This document shows positions 49,763 to 56,994 of a DNA stretch of 64,000 nt, one piece after another; the stretch's first letter is position 1; the number at the start of each line of letters is the position of its first letter. Source of the DNA: Micromonospora echinospora (lineage in GTDB: Bacteria; Actinomycetota; Actinomycetes; Mycobacteriales; Micromonosporaceae); contig NZ_JACHJC010000001.1 in assembly GCF_014203425.1 (NCBI RefSeq), positions 6,040,001 to 6,104,000 of the forward strand. The letters run 5' to 3'. Position numbers and translations under genes: made by a program. The notes under the pieces were generated by a model. That model was given only the letters and a program-made list of their open reading frames with translations. It made no database searches and was not told the origin of the DNA.

Positions 49763-52126
49763 GTGCCGCTGCCCCATCCGGCTCGCGTACGCCGGCACCA
49801 CCGCTCCGCGGACCGAACCGGACGCCTGCGCTCGGTCCGCGTCCAACTGCTGGCCCCGATCCTGGTCGCCACGGCCGGGCTGGTCGTGCTCGGCGCGGCG
49901 CAGACCGACGCCGCGCTGGACGCGTCCACCGACGCCGACCGGGCTCGCGTGCTCGCCGGCACCGCCACCGCGACCGTACGCCTGGTGCACGAGCTGGAAC
50001 GCGAGCTCGGCGAGACGGCCGCGCTGCGCCAGCGTGGCGGCACGTCCGGCCGCCCGCTCGTGGACGCGCAGCGGCGCCGGGTGGACACCGCTGTCGAGCG
50101 CTACCGCGCGGCGCAGGGTGACGCCCGCCGGGCCGCCCCCAACCTGACAGCCGTGCTCAACGACGCCAGCCGGCGCCTGGACAAGCTCGCGCCCACCCGG
50201 GAGCAGGCGGTGGCCGGCGCGGACGCCGATCCGGCATACGTGTCCCTCGTGGAGTCCTTGCTCGCGGTCGCGGACGCGCTGCCGAGCCAGCTGCGCGACG
50301 CCGACCTGGCCAACCAGGCCCGTGAGGTGGCTTCGGTGGCCGCCCAGGAACACCTCTCCGCGCTGGAACGCGACCTGCTGCGGGCGGTGTTCGTCAGGGG
50401 CGGACTGGAACGCGGCGAGCTGGCCCGGCTGGGCCGGCTGCGGGGTGCGCGGGAGCAGCGGCAGGCCGAGTTCCTGCGGATCGCCGCCGGACCGGCGAAG
50501 ACCGCCTGGTACCGCGTGGTCGACGGCGCGGACGTGACAGCGGCCCGGCGGATGCGCGACACGGTGCTCGACACCGACGGCACGCCGGAGGCGCTGAAGA
50601 CCGACGGTGACGCCTGGTACGTGGCGCAGAGCGGCACGATCCGCCGGTACAACCTGCTCGGCCGGGACCTGTCCGACGGGCTGGACCGGGACGCGGCCGA
50701 CCTGGCCGCCGCGGCCCGGCTGCGCGCGGTGCTGACCGCCGGGGCGACGAGCACCGTCGCGCTCGGCTCGCTCGTCACCGCCGTGCTGCTGGCGGTACGC
50801 ACGAGCCGCCGGTTGCGCCGGCTGCGGGTGGCCGCGCTGACCATGGCGAACCGGGAACTGCCGGAGCGGATCACCGCGATCGCCGCTGGCGAGCGGGCGC
50901 CGGCCGATGGTCCGGCGACCCGGATGACCGACGGGATCCGGCGGGGTCAGGACGAGGTGGCGCAGGTCGCCGAGGCGTTCGACACGGTGAACCGGGCCGC
51001 GCTGCGGCTCGCCGGGCAGCAGGCCGAGTTGCGGCTGGACGTGACCCGGATGGCGGAGGCGCTGGCGCGGCGCATCCGTACGCTCATCACCCGGCAGTTG
51101 CGGCTGCTCGACGACTTCGAACGCGAGGAGACCGACCCGGACGCGCTGGCCCGGCTCTTCGCGCTGGACCACCTCGCCGCCCGGCTTCGGCGCAACGGGG
51201 AGAACCTGCTGGTCCTCGCCGGTGGCGAGCCGGGCCGGGGGCACGAGGGCGCGTTGCTGCTGGACGACGTGGCACGGGCGGCTGCCTCCGAGATCGAGGA
51301 CTACCCGCGGGTGGAGATCGACGTGCCGACCGCGGCGGTGCACGGCGCGGCGGCCGGCAACCTGGTGCACCTGCTGGCCGAGTTGCTGGAGAACGCCACC
51401 GTCTACTCGCCGCCGGAGGCCCGGGTGCTGGTGGACGGCCGGCGCACCGTCGACGGGCTGGTGCTGCGCGTGCACGACCAGGGCATCGGCATCAGCGAGA
51501 GCCGGCTGGCCGAGATCAACGACCGGCTCGCCGCGCCGGCGATGCTCTCCAGCGCCGCCGCCGGCAGCATGGGCCTGCACGTGGTGGCCCACCTGGCGGC
51601 CCGGCACGGGATCCGGGTGCAGTTGCACAACCCCGGCGCCGGCACGGTGGCGCAGGTGGACGTACCGGAGTCGGTGCTGACCCGGGTCGAGTCGGTGGCG
51701 TCCCGGCCGCCGGCCGAGCAGCGCCCGCACCGGCGCGGCGCGCCGTGGTTCAAGAACGCGCCTGTCCTGCGGCCGCAGGTCGGCTCCCGCGACCTGGTCA
51801 CCAGCGCCCCGGCGGCCGGAGGGCCGGTGCGCGGCGTCGCCACGGTACGTGCGCCGGGTGGCGCGCTGCTGGCGCCGAGCACGGCGCGGATCAGGCCGGT
51901 GAGTGTGCCCCCGGCGCCGGTGTCGACCACCGCCGCCGGGCTGCCGCGGCGGCCGCTGGGCGGGCATCTGCCGGGGTCGATGCCGCCCGCCGCCGCGCCG
52001 CCGCCCGCGACCGACCTGCTCGACCCCGAAGTGGTACGCGCCCGGCTGTCCGCCCTCGCCGAGGGGGTGGCCAGCGCGACGCGCCGTGCCCCGAACGTCA
52101 CACCACCCAACGGGAGAAGACCATGA
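49763..52126 (+). CDS. NIT-domain sensor histidine kinase, conservon (CvnA) type
   Basis: A 787-residue membrane kinase from GTG 49763. Order: a basic leader, helix one (LLAPILVATAGLVVLGAAQ), an extracellular nitrate/nitrite-sensing-like helical domain (residues 50-315), helix two (STVALGSLVTAVLLAVRTSRRLRRLR), a HAMP-like linker, then a dimerisation helix with the LFALDHLAARLRRNGENLLVLAGG box. The ATPase domain follows (LLAELLENATVYSPP, VHDQGIGIS, GSMGLHVVAHLAARHG) and a 130-residue Pro/Ala-rich tail. In Streptomyces conservons such kinases work with a roadblock protein, a DUF742 protein and a small GTPase. Here only the roadblock gene follows, ATGA-coupled. Confidence 0.88.
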   Translation: MPLPHPARVRRHHRSADRTGRLRSVRVQLLAPILVATAGLVVLGAAQTDAALDASTDADRARVLAGTATATVRLVHELERELGETAALRQRGGTSGRPLVDAQRRRVDTAVERYRAAQGDARRAAPNLTAVLNDASRRLDKLAPTREQAVAGADADPAYVSLVESLLAVADALPSQLRDADLANQAREVASVAAQEHLSALERDLLRAVFVRGGLERGELARLGRLRGAREQRQAEFLRIAAGPAKTAWYRVVDGADVTAARRMRDTVLDTDGTPEALKTDGDAWYVAQSGTIRRYNLLGRDLSDGLDRDAADLAAAARLRAVLTAGATSTVALGSLVTAVLLAVRTSRRLRRLRVAALTMANRELPERITAIAAGERAPADGPATRMTDGIRRGQDEVAQVAEAFDTVNRAALRLAGQQAELRLDVTRMAEALARRIRTLITRQLRLLDDFEREETDPDALARLFALDHLAARLRRNGENLLVLAGGEPGRGHEGALLLDDVARAAASEIEDYPRVEIDVPTAAVHGAAAGNLVHLLAELLENATVYSPPEARVLVDGRRTVDGLVLRVHDQGIGISESRLAEINDRLAAPAMLSSAAAGSMGLHVVAHLAARHGIRVQLHNPGAGTVAQVDVPESVLTRVESVASRPPAEQRPHRRGAPWFKNAPVLRPQVGSRDLVTSAPAAGGPVRGVATVRAPGGALLAPSTARIRPVSVPPAPVSTTAAGLPRRPLGGHLPGSMPPAAAPPPATDLLDPEVVRARLSALAEGVASATRRAPNVTPPNGRRP

Positions 52127-52515
52127 ACCCACCCGCTTCCACCGGGCTCGACTGGCTGCTGGCGAACTTCGCCGAGCAGGTGCCGGACGTCTCGCACGCG
52201 CTCGCGGTCTCCGAGGACGGGCTGCGGTTGGCGTCGTCGCCGGATCTCTCCACGGACCAGGTCGACCAACTCTCGGCGGTGATCAGCGGCCTGGCGAGCC
52301 TGACGGTGGGCGCGGCGCGGCTGATGTCCGCCGGCCGAGTGCGCCAGCAGATCGTCGACATGGACGGCGGTGTGATGCTGGTGATGGCGGTCGGCGAACG
52401 GGCGCTGCTCGGCGTGCTGGCCGCGCCCGGCTGCGACCTGGGCCAGATCGGTTACGAGACGGCGACGCTGGTGCAGCGGGTGGCGGAGGCGCTGGAGCCG
52501 GCGGTCCGCCGGTGA
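52123..52515 (+). CDS. Roadblock/LC7-domain protein (CvnB type)
   Basis: A 130-residue single-domain protein. The roadblock fold is shown by LDWLLANFAEQVPDVSHALAVSEDGLRLASSPDLSTDQVDQLSAVISGLASLTVGAARLM, VRQQIVDMDGGVMLVMAVGERALLGVLAAPGCDLGQIGYETATLVQRVAEAL. In conservons such proteins are thought to regulate the small GTPase encoded two genes on. No GTPase or DUF742 gene is present here. It overlaps the kinase stop (ATGA) and the start of the second TAXI gene (GTGA), so the three form one translational unit. Confidence 0.9.
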   Translation: MNPPASTGLDWLLANFAEQVPDVSHALAVSEDGLRLASSPDLSTDQVDQLSAVISGLASLTVGAARLMSAGRVRQQIVDMDGGVMLVMAVGERALLGVLAAPGCDLGQIGYETATLVQRVAEALEPAVRR

Positions 52516-53483
52516 GCCGCCGCCCGGTGCGGCTGGTGGCGGCGCTGCTGGCGACGGTGCTGGTGGCCGGCTGCGGCGCCGAGGACACCACTCCACAGGC
52601 GTGGCACGGGGGGCGGATCTTCCTGGCCACCGGCAACACCACGGGGGTCTACTACCAGCTCGGCGGCGGGTACGCCGACCTGATCACCCGGCACGTGCCC
52701 GGGTACGAGGCGCGCGCGGAGCCGACAGGCGCGTCGGTGGAGAACATCACCCGGGTGGCCAGCGGTGACATGGAGATCGCGTTCAGCCTGGCCGACACGG
52801 CGGCGGACGCGGTCGACGGCCGCGGGGCGTTCGACAAGCAGCCGCAGCCGGTACGTGCGCTGGCCCGGGTCTACAGCAACTACACGCACGTGATCGTCCG
52901 TACCGACGGCAAGATCGAGAGCTTCACCGACCTGCGCGGCAAGCGCGTCTCGACCGGTTCGCCGAAGTCCGGGACCGACATCATCGCCGGGCGTCTGCTC
53001 ACCGCCGGCGGCATCGACCCGAACACCGGCATCCAGCGGCTCAACCTGTCGTTACCGGAGACGGTCAAGCGGATGCGGGCGAACACCCTGGACGCCATGT
53101 TCTTCTCCGGCGGTCTGCCCACGCCCGGCGTGAAGGACCTGCTCTCCTCCGCGCCCGGGAAGTTCCGGCTGCTGCCGCTGAACGAGCTGATCGAGCCGTT
53201 GAGCGCCCGGTTCGGCGGCGTCTACACCACCGCCACGCTGCCGAAGGAGGTCTACGGCACGGCGGCGCCGACGCCCACCATCACGGTGGCGAACGTGATC
53301 CTGGTGGCGGCGGACATGCCGGAGCAGCTCGCGTACGACCTGACGCGGGTGCTCTTCACCTGGCAGGGCGACCTGATCCAGGTGCACCCGGAGGCGGCGA
53401 ACTTCAACCGGGCCAGCGCGGCCGCGACCGGCCCGATCCCGCTGCACCCGGGCGCGGCCCGGTTCTACCGCGACGGCGGCTGA
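52512..53483 (+). CDS. TAXI-family solute-binding lipoprotein 2
   Basis: A 323-residue paralogue of the first TAXI protein, from GTG 52512. Lipobox LLATVLVAGCGAE; then GRIFLATGNTTGVYYQLGGGYADLITRH, EPTGASVENITRVASGDMEIAFSLADTAADAVDG, ARVYSNYTHVIVRTDGKIESFTDLRGKRVSTGSPKSGTDIIAGRLL and TLDAMFFSGGLPTPGVKDLL. All core positions of the family fold are kept, including PKSGT. No second permease is present. Because it is coupled to the kinase and roadblock genes, it may be the receptor that presents solute to the kinase sensor domain; that is inference. Confidence 0.9.
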   Translation: MSRRPVRLVAALLATVLVAGCGAEDTTPQAWHGGRIFLATGNTTGVYYQLGGGYADLITRHVPGYEARAEPTGASVENITRVASGDMEIAFSLADTAADAVDGRGAFDKQPQPVRALARVYSNYTHVIVRTDGKIESFTDLRGKRVSTGSPKSGTDIIAGRLLTAGGIDPNTGIQRLNLSLPETVKRMRANTLDAMFFSGGLPTPGVKDLLSSAPGKFRLLPLNELIEPLSARFGGVYTTATLPKEVYGTAAPTPTITVANVILVAADMPEQLAYDLTRVLFTWQGDLIQVHPEAANFNRASAAATGPIPLHPGAARFYRDGG

Positions 53484-53498
53484 GCGCGGGGCGGTCCC

Positions 53499-54038
53499 CT
53501 ACGGCGTCCAGTCGCGCCGCAGCAGGCCGTAGAGCGCCATGTCGACGAAGCCGTCGCCGTCGTACCCGCGTTCCCGCAGGGTGCCCTCGTGGACGAAGCC
53601 GCACCGCTCGGCGGTACGCCGCATCGCCGTGTTGCCGGCCAGCGTCTCGATCTCCAGGCGCCGCAGGTTGCGGTTGCGGAAGCCGTACCGGCAGAGCAGC
53701 CGGATCACCTCGGTGCCGTGACCCTGGCCGCGCGCCTCGGGCAGCAGCGTGATGCCGAGGTGGGCGAGCCCGTCGAACGTGTTGATCCCCCACAGCACGC
53801 CGGTGCCGAGGAACGTGCCGTCGGCGACGGTCTCGGCCAGCAGTGACACCGGAGCGCCGGCTTCCGGCTGCTCGGCGGCGCGCTTCTCCAGCCGGGCCCG
53901 GACCTGCCCGACGTGGTGCGGCAGGAACGGCTCGTCGTCGGTGATCAGGTGCAGCTCCGGGTCGCTGTGCAGGCGGAACAGGTCCGGCGCGTCGTCGGGG
54001 GTGGGCGGGCGCAGACGGACGCGCTCGGTGGCGAACAT
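53499..54038 (-). CDS. GNAT acetyltransferase, RimJ/RimL-like
   Basis: A 179-residue GNAT enzyme from ATG 54038. Family features are RVRLRPPTPDDAPDLFRLHSDPELHLI at the start, FLGTGVLWGINTFDGLAHLGITLLPEARGQGHGTEVIRLLCRYGF with the RGQGHG acetyl-CoA loop, and NLRRLEIETLAGNTAMRRTAERCGFVHEGTLRERGY at the end. This is the usual signature of ribosomal-protein or peptide acetyltransferases. It is divergent from the ABC ATPase over 78 bases that contain the TetR palindrome, so it may share its control. It converges with the TAXI-2 gene at 15 bases. Confidence 0.88.
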   Translation of the reverse strand: MFATERVRLRPPTPDDAPDLFRLHSDPELHLITDDEPFLPHHVGQVRARLEKRAAEQPEAGAPVSLLAETVADGTFLGTGVLWGINTFDGLAHLGITLLPEARGQGHGTEVIRLLCRYGFRNRNLRRLEIETLAGNTAMRRTAERCGFVHEGTLRERGYDGDGFVDMALYGLLRRDWTP

Positions 54039-54083
54039 CCCGCGACGCTAACCGCGGAAGGCCGGGTCGACAACCGGATTTGG

Positions 54084-54111
54084 CCACCCTACCGACCGGT
54101 CGGTAGGGTGG
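54084..54111. promoter_or_regulatory. Perfect 28-base palindromic operator (TetR type)
   Basis: CCACCCTACCGACC (54084-54097) is mirrored exactly by GGTCGGTAGGGTGG (54098-54111). It ends five bases before the ATPase ATG, so a bound repressor would block transcription or translation start. It also lies about 46 bases from the GNAT start. The TetR encoded at 55863-56420 is the natural candidate. Confidence 0.9.
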
Positions 54112-54116
54112 TGGGC

Positions 54117-55041
54117 ATGACGCCGCTCGTGCTCGCCACCGCCCTGACCAAGACCTACGGGACACGTGACGCCCTGCGCGCGCTCGACCTCGCCGTCGCG
54201 CCGGGCAGCCGGTTCGTCGTGCTCGGCCACAACGGCGCCGGCAAGTCGACACTGCTGGAGATCATCGCCACCCTGCGCACCCCGACGTCGGGCTCGGTCA
54301 GCGTCGGCGGCTTCGAAACCGTGACGCAGGCACGGGACGCGCGGCGCCTGATCGGCCTGGCGCCGCAGTCGAACGCGCTGGACCCCCTCGCCACCCCGGC
54401 GGAGGTGCTCGACTTCCACGGCGTGGCGCTCGGGCTCGGACGCCGGCAGCGAGCACACCGGACCCGGGAGCTCGTCGACCTGTTCGGGCTGGGCGAGCAC
54501 CGGTCGTCCCGGGTGGCAAAGCTCTCCGGCGGCACCCGCCGCAAGCTGGACCTGGCGGTGGCGCTCGTCGCCGAGCCGGCAGTGGTGATCCTGGACGAGC
54601 CGACCACCGGCCTGGACCCGCTCGCGCGCATCGACTTCTGGACCGAACTGACCCGCCTCAACCAGGGCGGCACCTCCCTGCTCATCTCGACCCAGGATCT
54701 GCACGAGGCGGACGTGCTGGCCACGGAGATCGCGGTGCTCCGGGAGGGCCGGGTGGTCGCCCAGGGCTCACCGGCATCGCTCAAGGGACGCGTGGGCGTC
54801 CGTACGCTGACGCTCGACCTGTCCGACGCCGCCGCCGCGACCGCACTCGCCGCCGCGTCCGAAGCCGGCTTCCGCGCCGACCCCGACCATCCGGAACGGG
54901 TACGCCTCAGCGTCCCGGACGACCCGCGCGCACTGACCGCTGCCCTGCACGAAGCCGGCGCGATCGCCGCCGACATCACCCGGCTCCACCTCGCCGAGCC
55001 CTCCCTCGACGACGTCTTCGTCGCCCTCGCCGCCCGCTTAG
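54117..55041 (+). CDS. ABC exporter ATPase, stop codon lost by one inserted T
   Basis: The family-like part runs from ATG 54117 for about 307 residues: Walker A VLGHNGAGKSTLLE, signature VAKLSGGTRRKLDLAVAL, Walker B VVILDEPTTGLDP, and the DrrA-like end EPSLDDVFVALAAR. A normal stop would follow at once: the bases after GCC CGC are TTAGG, and removing one T gives CGC TAG, in line with the permease 33 bases on. As written the frame reads TTA GGC and stays open to 56420 through the permease and TetR. Coordinates here end at the presumed original stop. The exporter pair and TetR form a drug-resistance-type operon. Confidence 0.75.
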
Positions 55042-55074
55042 GCGTGACCCACCGCACCCGAAAGGCCCGACACC

Positions 55075-55866
55075 GTGCTCCCGCTCGCGCTCACCCCGCC
55101 CCGCCGCTCCCCGGCCCCGGTCGTCCTCGCGGCGATCAGACGCTCGACCCGGGCCGTGCTCCGCACCCCGGCGCTGCTCGTGGCCCCGGTCGCCCAGTCC
55201 CTGTTCTTCCTGCTCGTCTACGCCGGACAGCTCGACGCCGTGGGCAGCACCTACCTGGGTGGGACGAGCTTCATCGCGTTCCTGCTGCCGCTGATCCTGC
55301 TCACCGGCGTCGCCACCGGCGCGGGCGCGGCCGGCACGCTCGTGCTGGGCGACATCACCAGCGGATACCTGGACCGCCTCCGGCTCGCCCACGGGACCAC
55401 GACGCCGTTCCTCGTCGGCCCGGTCGTCGCCGCGCTGATCGCGGTCGTGCTCCAGATGGCGGTGACAGTGGCCGGGGCCACCGCGATCGGCTACCGGCCG
55501 GCGAGCTGGTCGGGCGTCGCCGGGATGCTGCTGCTGATGCTCGCGCTGGGCCTCGGCGTCGCGCTGCTGAGCACGGCGCTCGCCATCCGGTCGGGCTCGG
55601 CGTCCACCACCAACCTGGTCACGCTCGTCGTGTTCGGCCTGTCGTTCTTCACCGGCGTGTTCGCGCCGGTCGACGAACTCGCCGGCTGGATGCGGGTGAT
55701 CGCCACGGTCAACCCGCTCACCTATATCGTCGACACCGCCCGGCAGCTCGGCGGCGGCACGCCGCTCACCGCGGCCCCGATCGGCGTCGCGGCGCTCGCC
55801 GCCCTCGCCGTCGCCGGAACCGCCGCCTGCGCCCTCGCCCTTCACCACGCCAGGAAGAACCGATGA
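55075..55866 (+). CDS. ABC-2 type exporter permease
   Basis: A 263-residue membrane protein from GTG 55075. Six or so helices: VLRTPALLVAPVAQSLFFLLVYAGQL, GTSFIAFLLPLILLTGVATGAGAAG, FLVGPVVAALIAVVLQMAVTVAG, WSGVAGMLLLMLALGLGVALLSTALAI, NLVTLVVFGLSFFTGVFAPVDELAGW (the conserved ABC-2 segment) and IGVAALAALAVAGTAACALAL. ITSGYLDRLRLAHGTTTPFLVG is the coupling loop found in DrrB-type permeases. It overlaps the TetR start (ATGA). A normal exporter would be this protein with the preceding ATPase. Confidence 0.85.
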   Translation: MLPLALTPPRRSPAPVVLAAIRRSTRAVLRTPALLVAPVAQSLFFLLVYAGQLDAVGSTYLGGTSFIAFLLPLILLTGVATGAGAAGTLVLGDITSGYLDRLRLAHGTTTPFLVGPVVAALIAVVLQMAVTVAGATAIGYRPASWSGVAGMLLLMLALGLGVALLSTALAIRSGSASTTNLVTLVVFGLSFFTGVFAPVDELAGWMRVIATVNPLTYIVDTARQLGGGTPLTAAPIGVAALAALAVAGTAACALALHHARKNR

Positions 55867-56420
55867 GCCCCACCGACACCCGCACCCAGATCATGGACGC
55901 CTTCGCCGAACAGCTCGCCGCGACCGGCTACCAGGGCATCTCCCTGGTCGCCGTGGGCCGCAGCGTCGGCATCCAGAAGCCGTCCATCTACCACCACTTC
56001 CCGGGCGGCAAGGAGGATCTCTACATTGCGGTGGCGGAGCGGTACATCCGCGACGTCGGCGCGCAGATCTCCGCGGCGCTGGCCGGCCCCGGCGACGTGC
56101 CGCACCGGCTGCACGCGCTCGCCACCGTCGCCGCCGGGCAGCACGGCGACGCGATCACCTTCGAGCAGCGCATCTACGACACGCTGCCGCTCGTCTCCGC
56201 CGAGACCAGCGAGCACGTCTCGGGCCTCTACGTCGCCCTGATGCTGACGCCGGTGACCCGGTTCTTCGCCGACGCCCGCGCCGAGGGCGCCGTCACCGGC
56301 GAACCGGAGTTCCTGATGAACGCGTTCCTGCACCTGGCCCGCGCGGCCGACCTCACCGACGAGACCGGACCCGCCCGGGTCGTCGCGCTGTTCCTCGACG
56401 GCGCCCGCCCACGTGCCTGA
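55863..56420 (+). CDS. TetR/AcrR-family repressor
   Basis: A 185-residue regulator from ATG 55863. The N-terminal helix-turn-helix is TQIMDAFAEQLAATGYQGISLVAVGRSVGIQKPSIYHHFPGGKEDLYIAVAERYI, the standard TetR pattern. The rest is helical and would form the ligand pocket (DAITFEQRIYDTLPLVSAETSEHVSGLYVALMLTPVTRFFADARAEGAV). The 28-base palindrome before the ATPase is the likely operator, so the repressor would control its own operon and be released by the exported compound. It shares the ATPase frame through the lost stop. Confidence 0.88.
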   Translation: MSPTDTRTQIMDAFAEQLAATGYQGISLVAVGRSVGIQKPSIYHHFPGGKEDLYIAVAERYIRDVGAQISAALAGPGDVPHRLHALATVAAGQHGDAITFEQRIYDTLPLVSAETSEHVSGLYVALMLTPVTRFFADARAEGAVTGEPEFLMNAFLHLARAADLTDETGPARVVALFLDGARPRA

Positions 56421-56451
56421 ACCAGAGGTCGACGTCCTGAAGGTGTAGACC

Positions 56452-56994
56452 TCAGACGTCGGTGGGGGTGGTGGCGGCCCGCGCCGCCGCTACCAGCCGT
56501 GCGGTCTCGGCGGCCACGTCCTCGTCGTCCGCGGGCGTCCCCGGGTCGTAGCGGACCGTCCAGGTCAGGCCGTCGACCCCGGGCACCCGCCGGGCCGCGA
56601 TCCGGCCGGAGCCGCCGGGCATCTCGTGGTGCGAGGTGTACGCCACCGAGCCGGTGACCCGGTCCCGGACCTGGTGCGGCAGGTCACCCGGGTCGACGAG
56701 CAGGTACGTCTCGGGGTTGCTGTCCGCCACCACCAGGTATCCGTCGCGCTCGGCGACCGGCTCGGCCGGGGTGACTGTCAGTTCCCGGCCGGACCAGACC
56801 GCCTTGAGGATGTCGTGCCAGCCGAGGCGGTCCACCCGGCCCGGCAGCCAGAGCCCGCGGTTGCTGGCGACCAGCACGCCGTCGTTGCCGCCCTCGCCGG
56901 TGCCGGCGGCGGCCCACGCGAGCACCCGCTCGTCGGCGGCCAGCGGCGGCCGGTCGGCCGACGGGAGTTTCGGCCGGCGGTTGAACAGTCCCAT
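56452..56994 (-). CDS. Uncharacterised protein following dnaG
   Basis: A 180-residue soluble protein; ATG 56994 shares a base with the dnaG stop (TGATG), with an alternative GTG three bases earlier. The sequence LAADERVLAWAAAGTGEGGNDGVLVASNRGLWLPG and RLGWHDILKAVWSGRELTVTP resembles a beta-rich small-molecule or membrane-binding domain with a bPH-like look, but I do not recognise it with certainty. The C-terminal helix (EDVAAETARLVAAARAA) ends it. Coupling to primase suggests only co-transcription; no replication role is evident. Confidence 0.7.
   Translation of the reverse strand: MGLFNRRPKLPSADRPPLAADERVLAWAAAGTGEGGNDGVLVASNRGLWLPGRVDRLGWHDILKAVWSGRELTVTPAEPVAERDGYLVVADSNPETYLLVDPGDLPHQVRDRVTGSVAYTSHHEMPGGSGRIAARRVPGVDGLTWTVRYDPGTPADDEDVAAETARLVAAARAATTPTDV

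Larger units (their letters stand above)
55038..56420 (+). other. Read-through extension of the ATPase frame
   Basis: With no stop in frame from 55038, the ATPase frame passes through the permease gene in its other frame (Arg/Ala/Pro-rich, no domain) and joins TetR at 55863 in phase. The open frame would give a protein of about 767 residues, ATPase plus 274 filler residues plus TetR. The first codon of the extension is TTA, a rare codon in this DNA. Confidence 0.7.

Noticed and set aside
53913..54116. Upstream extension of the ABC ATPase frame.
   Set aside because: It runs antisense through the GNAT gene and across the TetR palindrome; ATG 54117 fits the family start.
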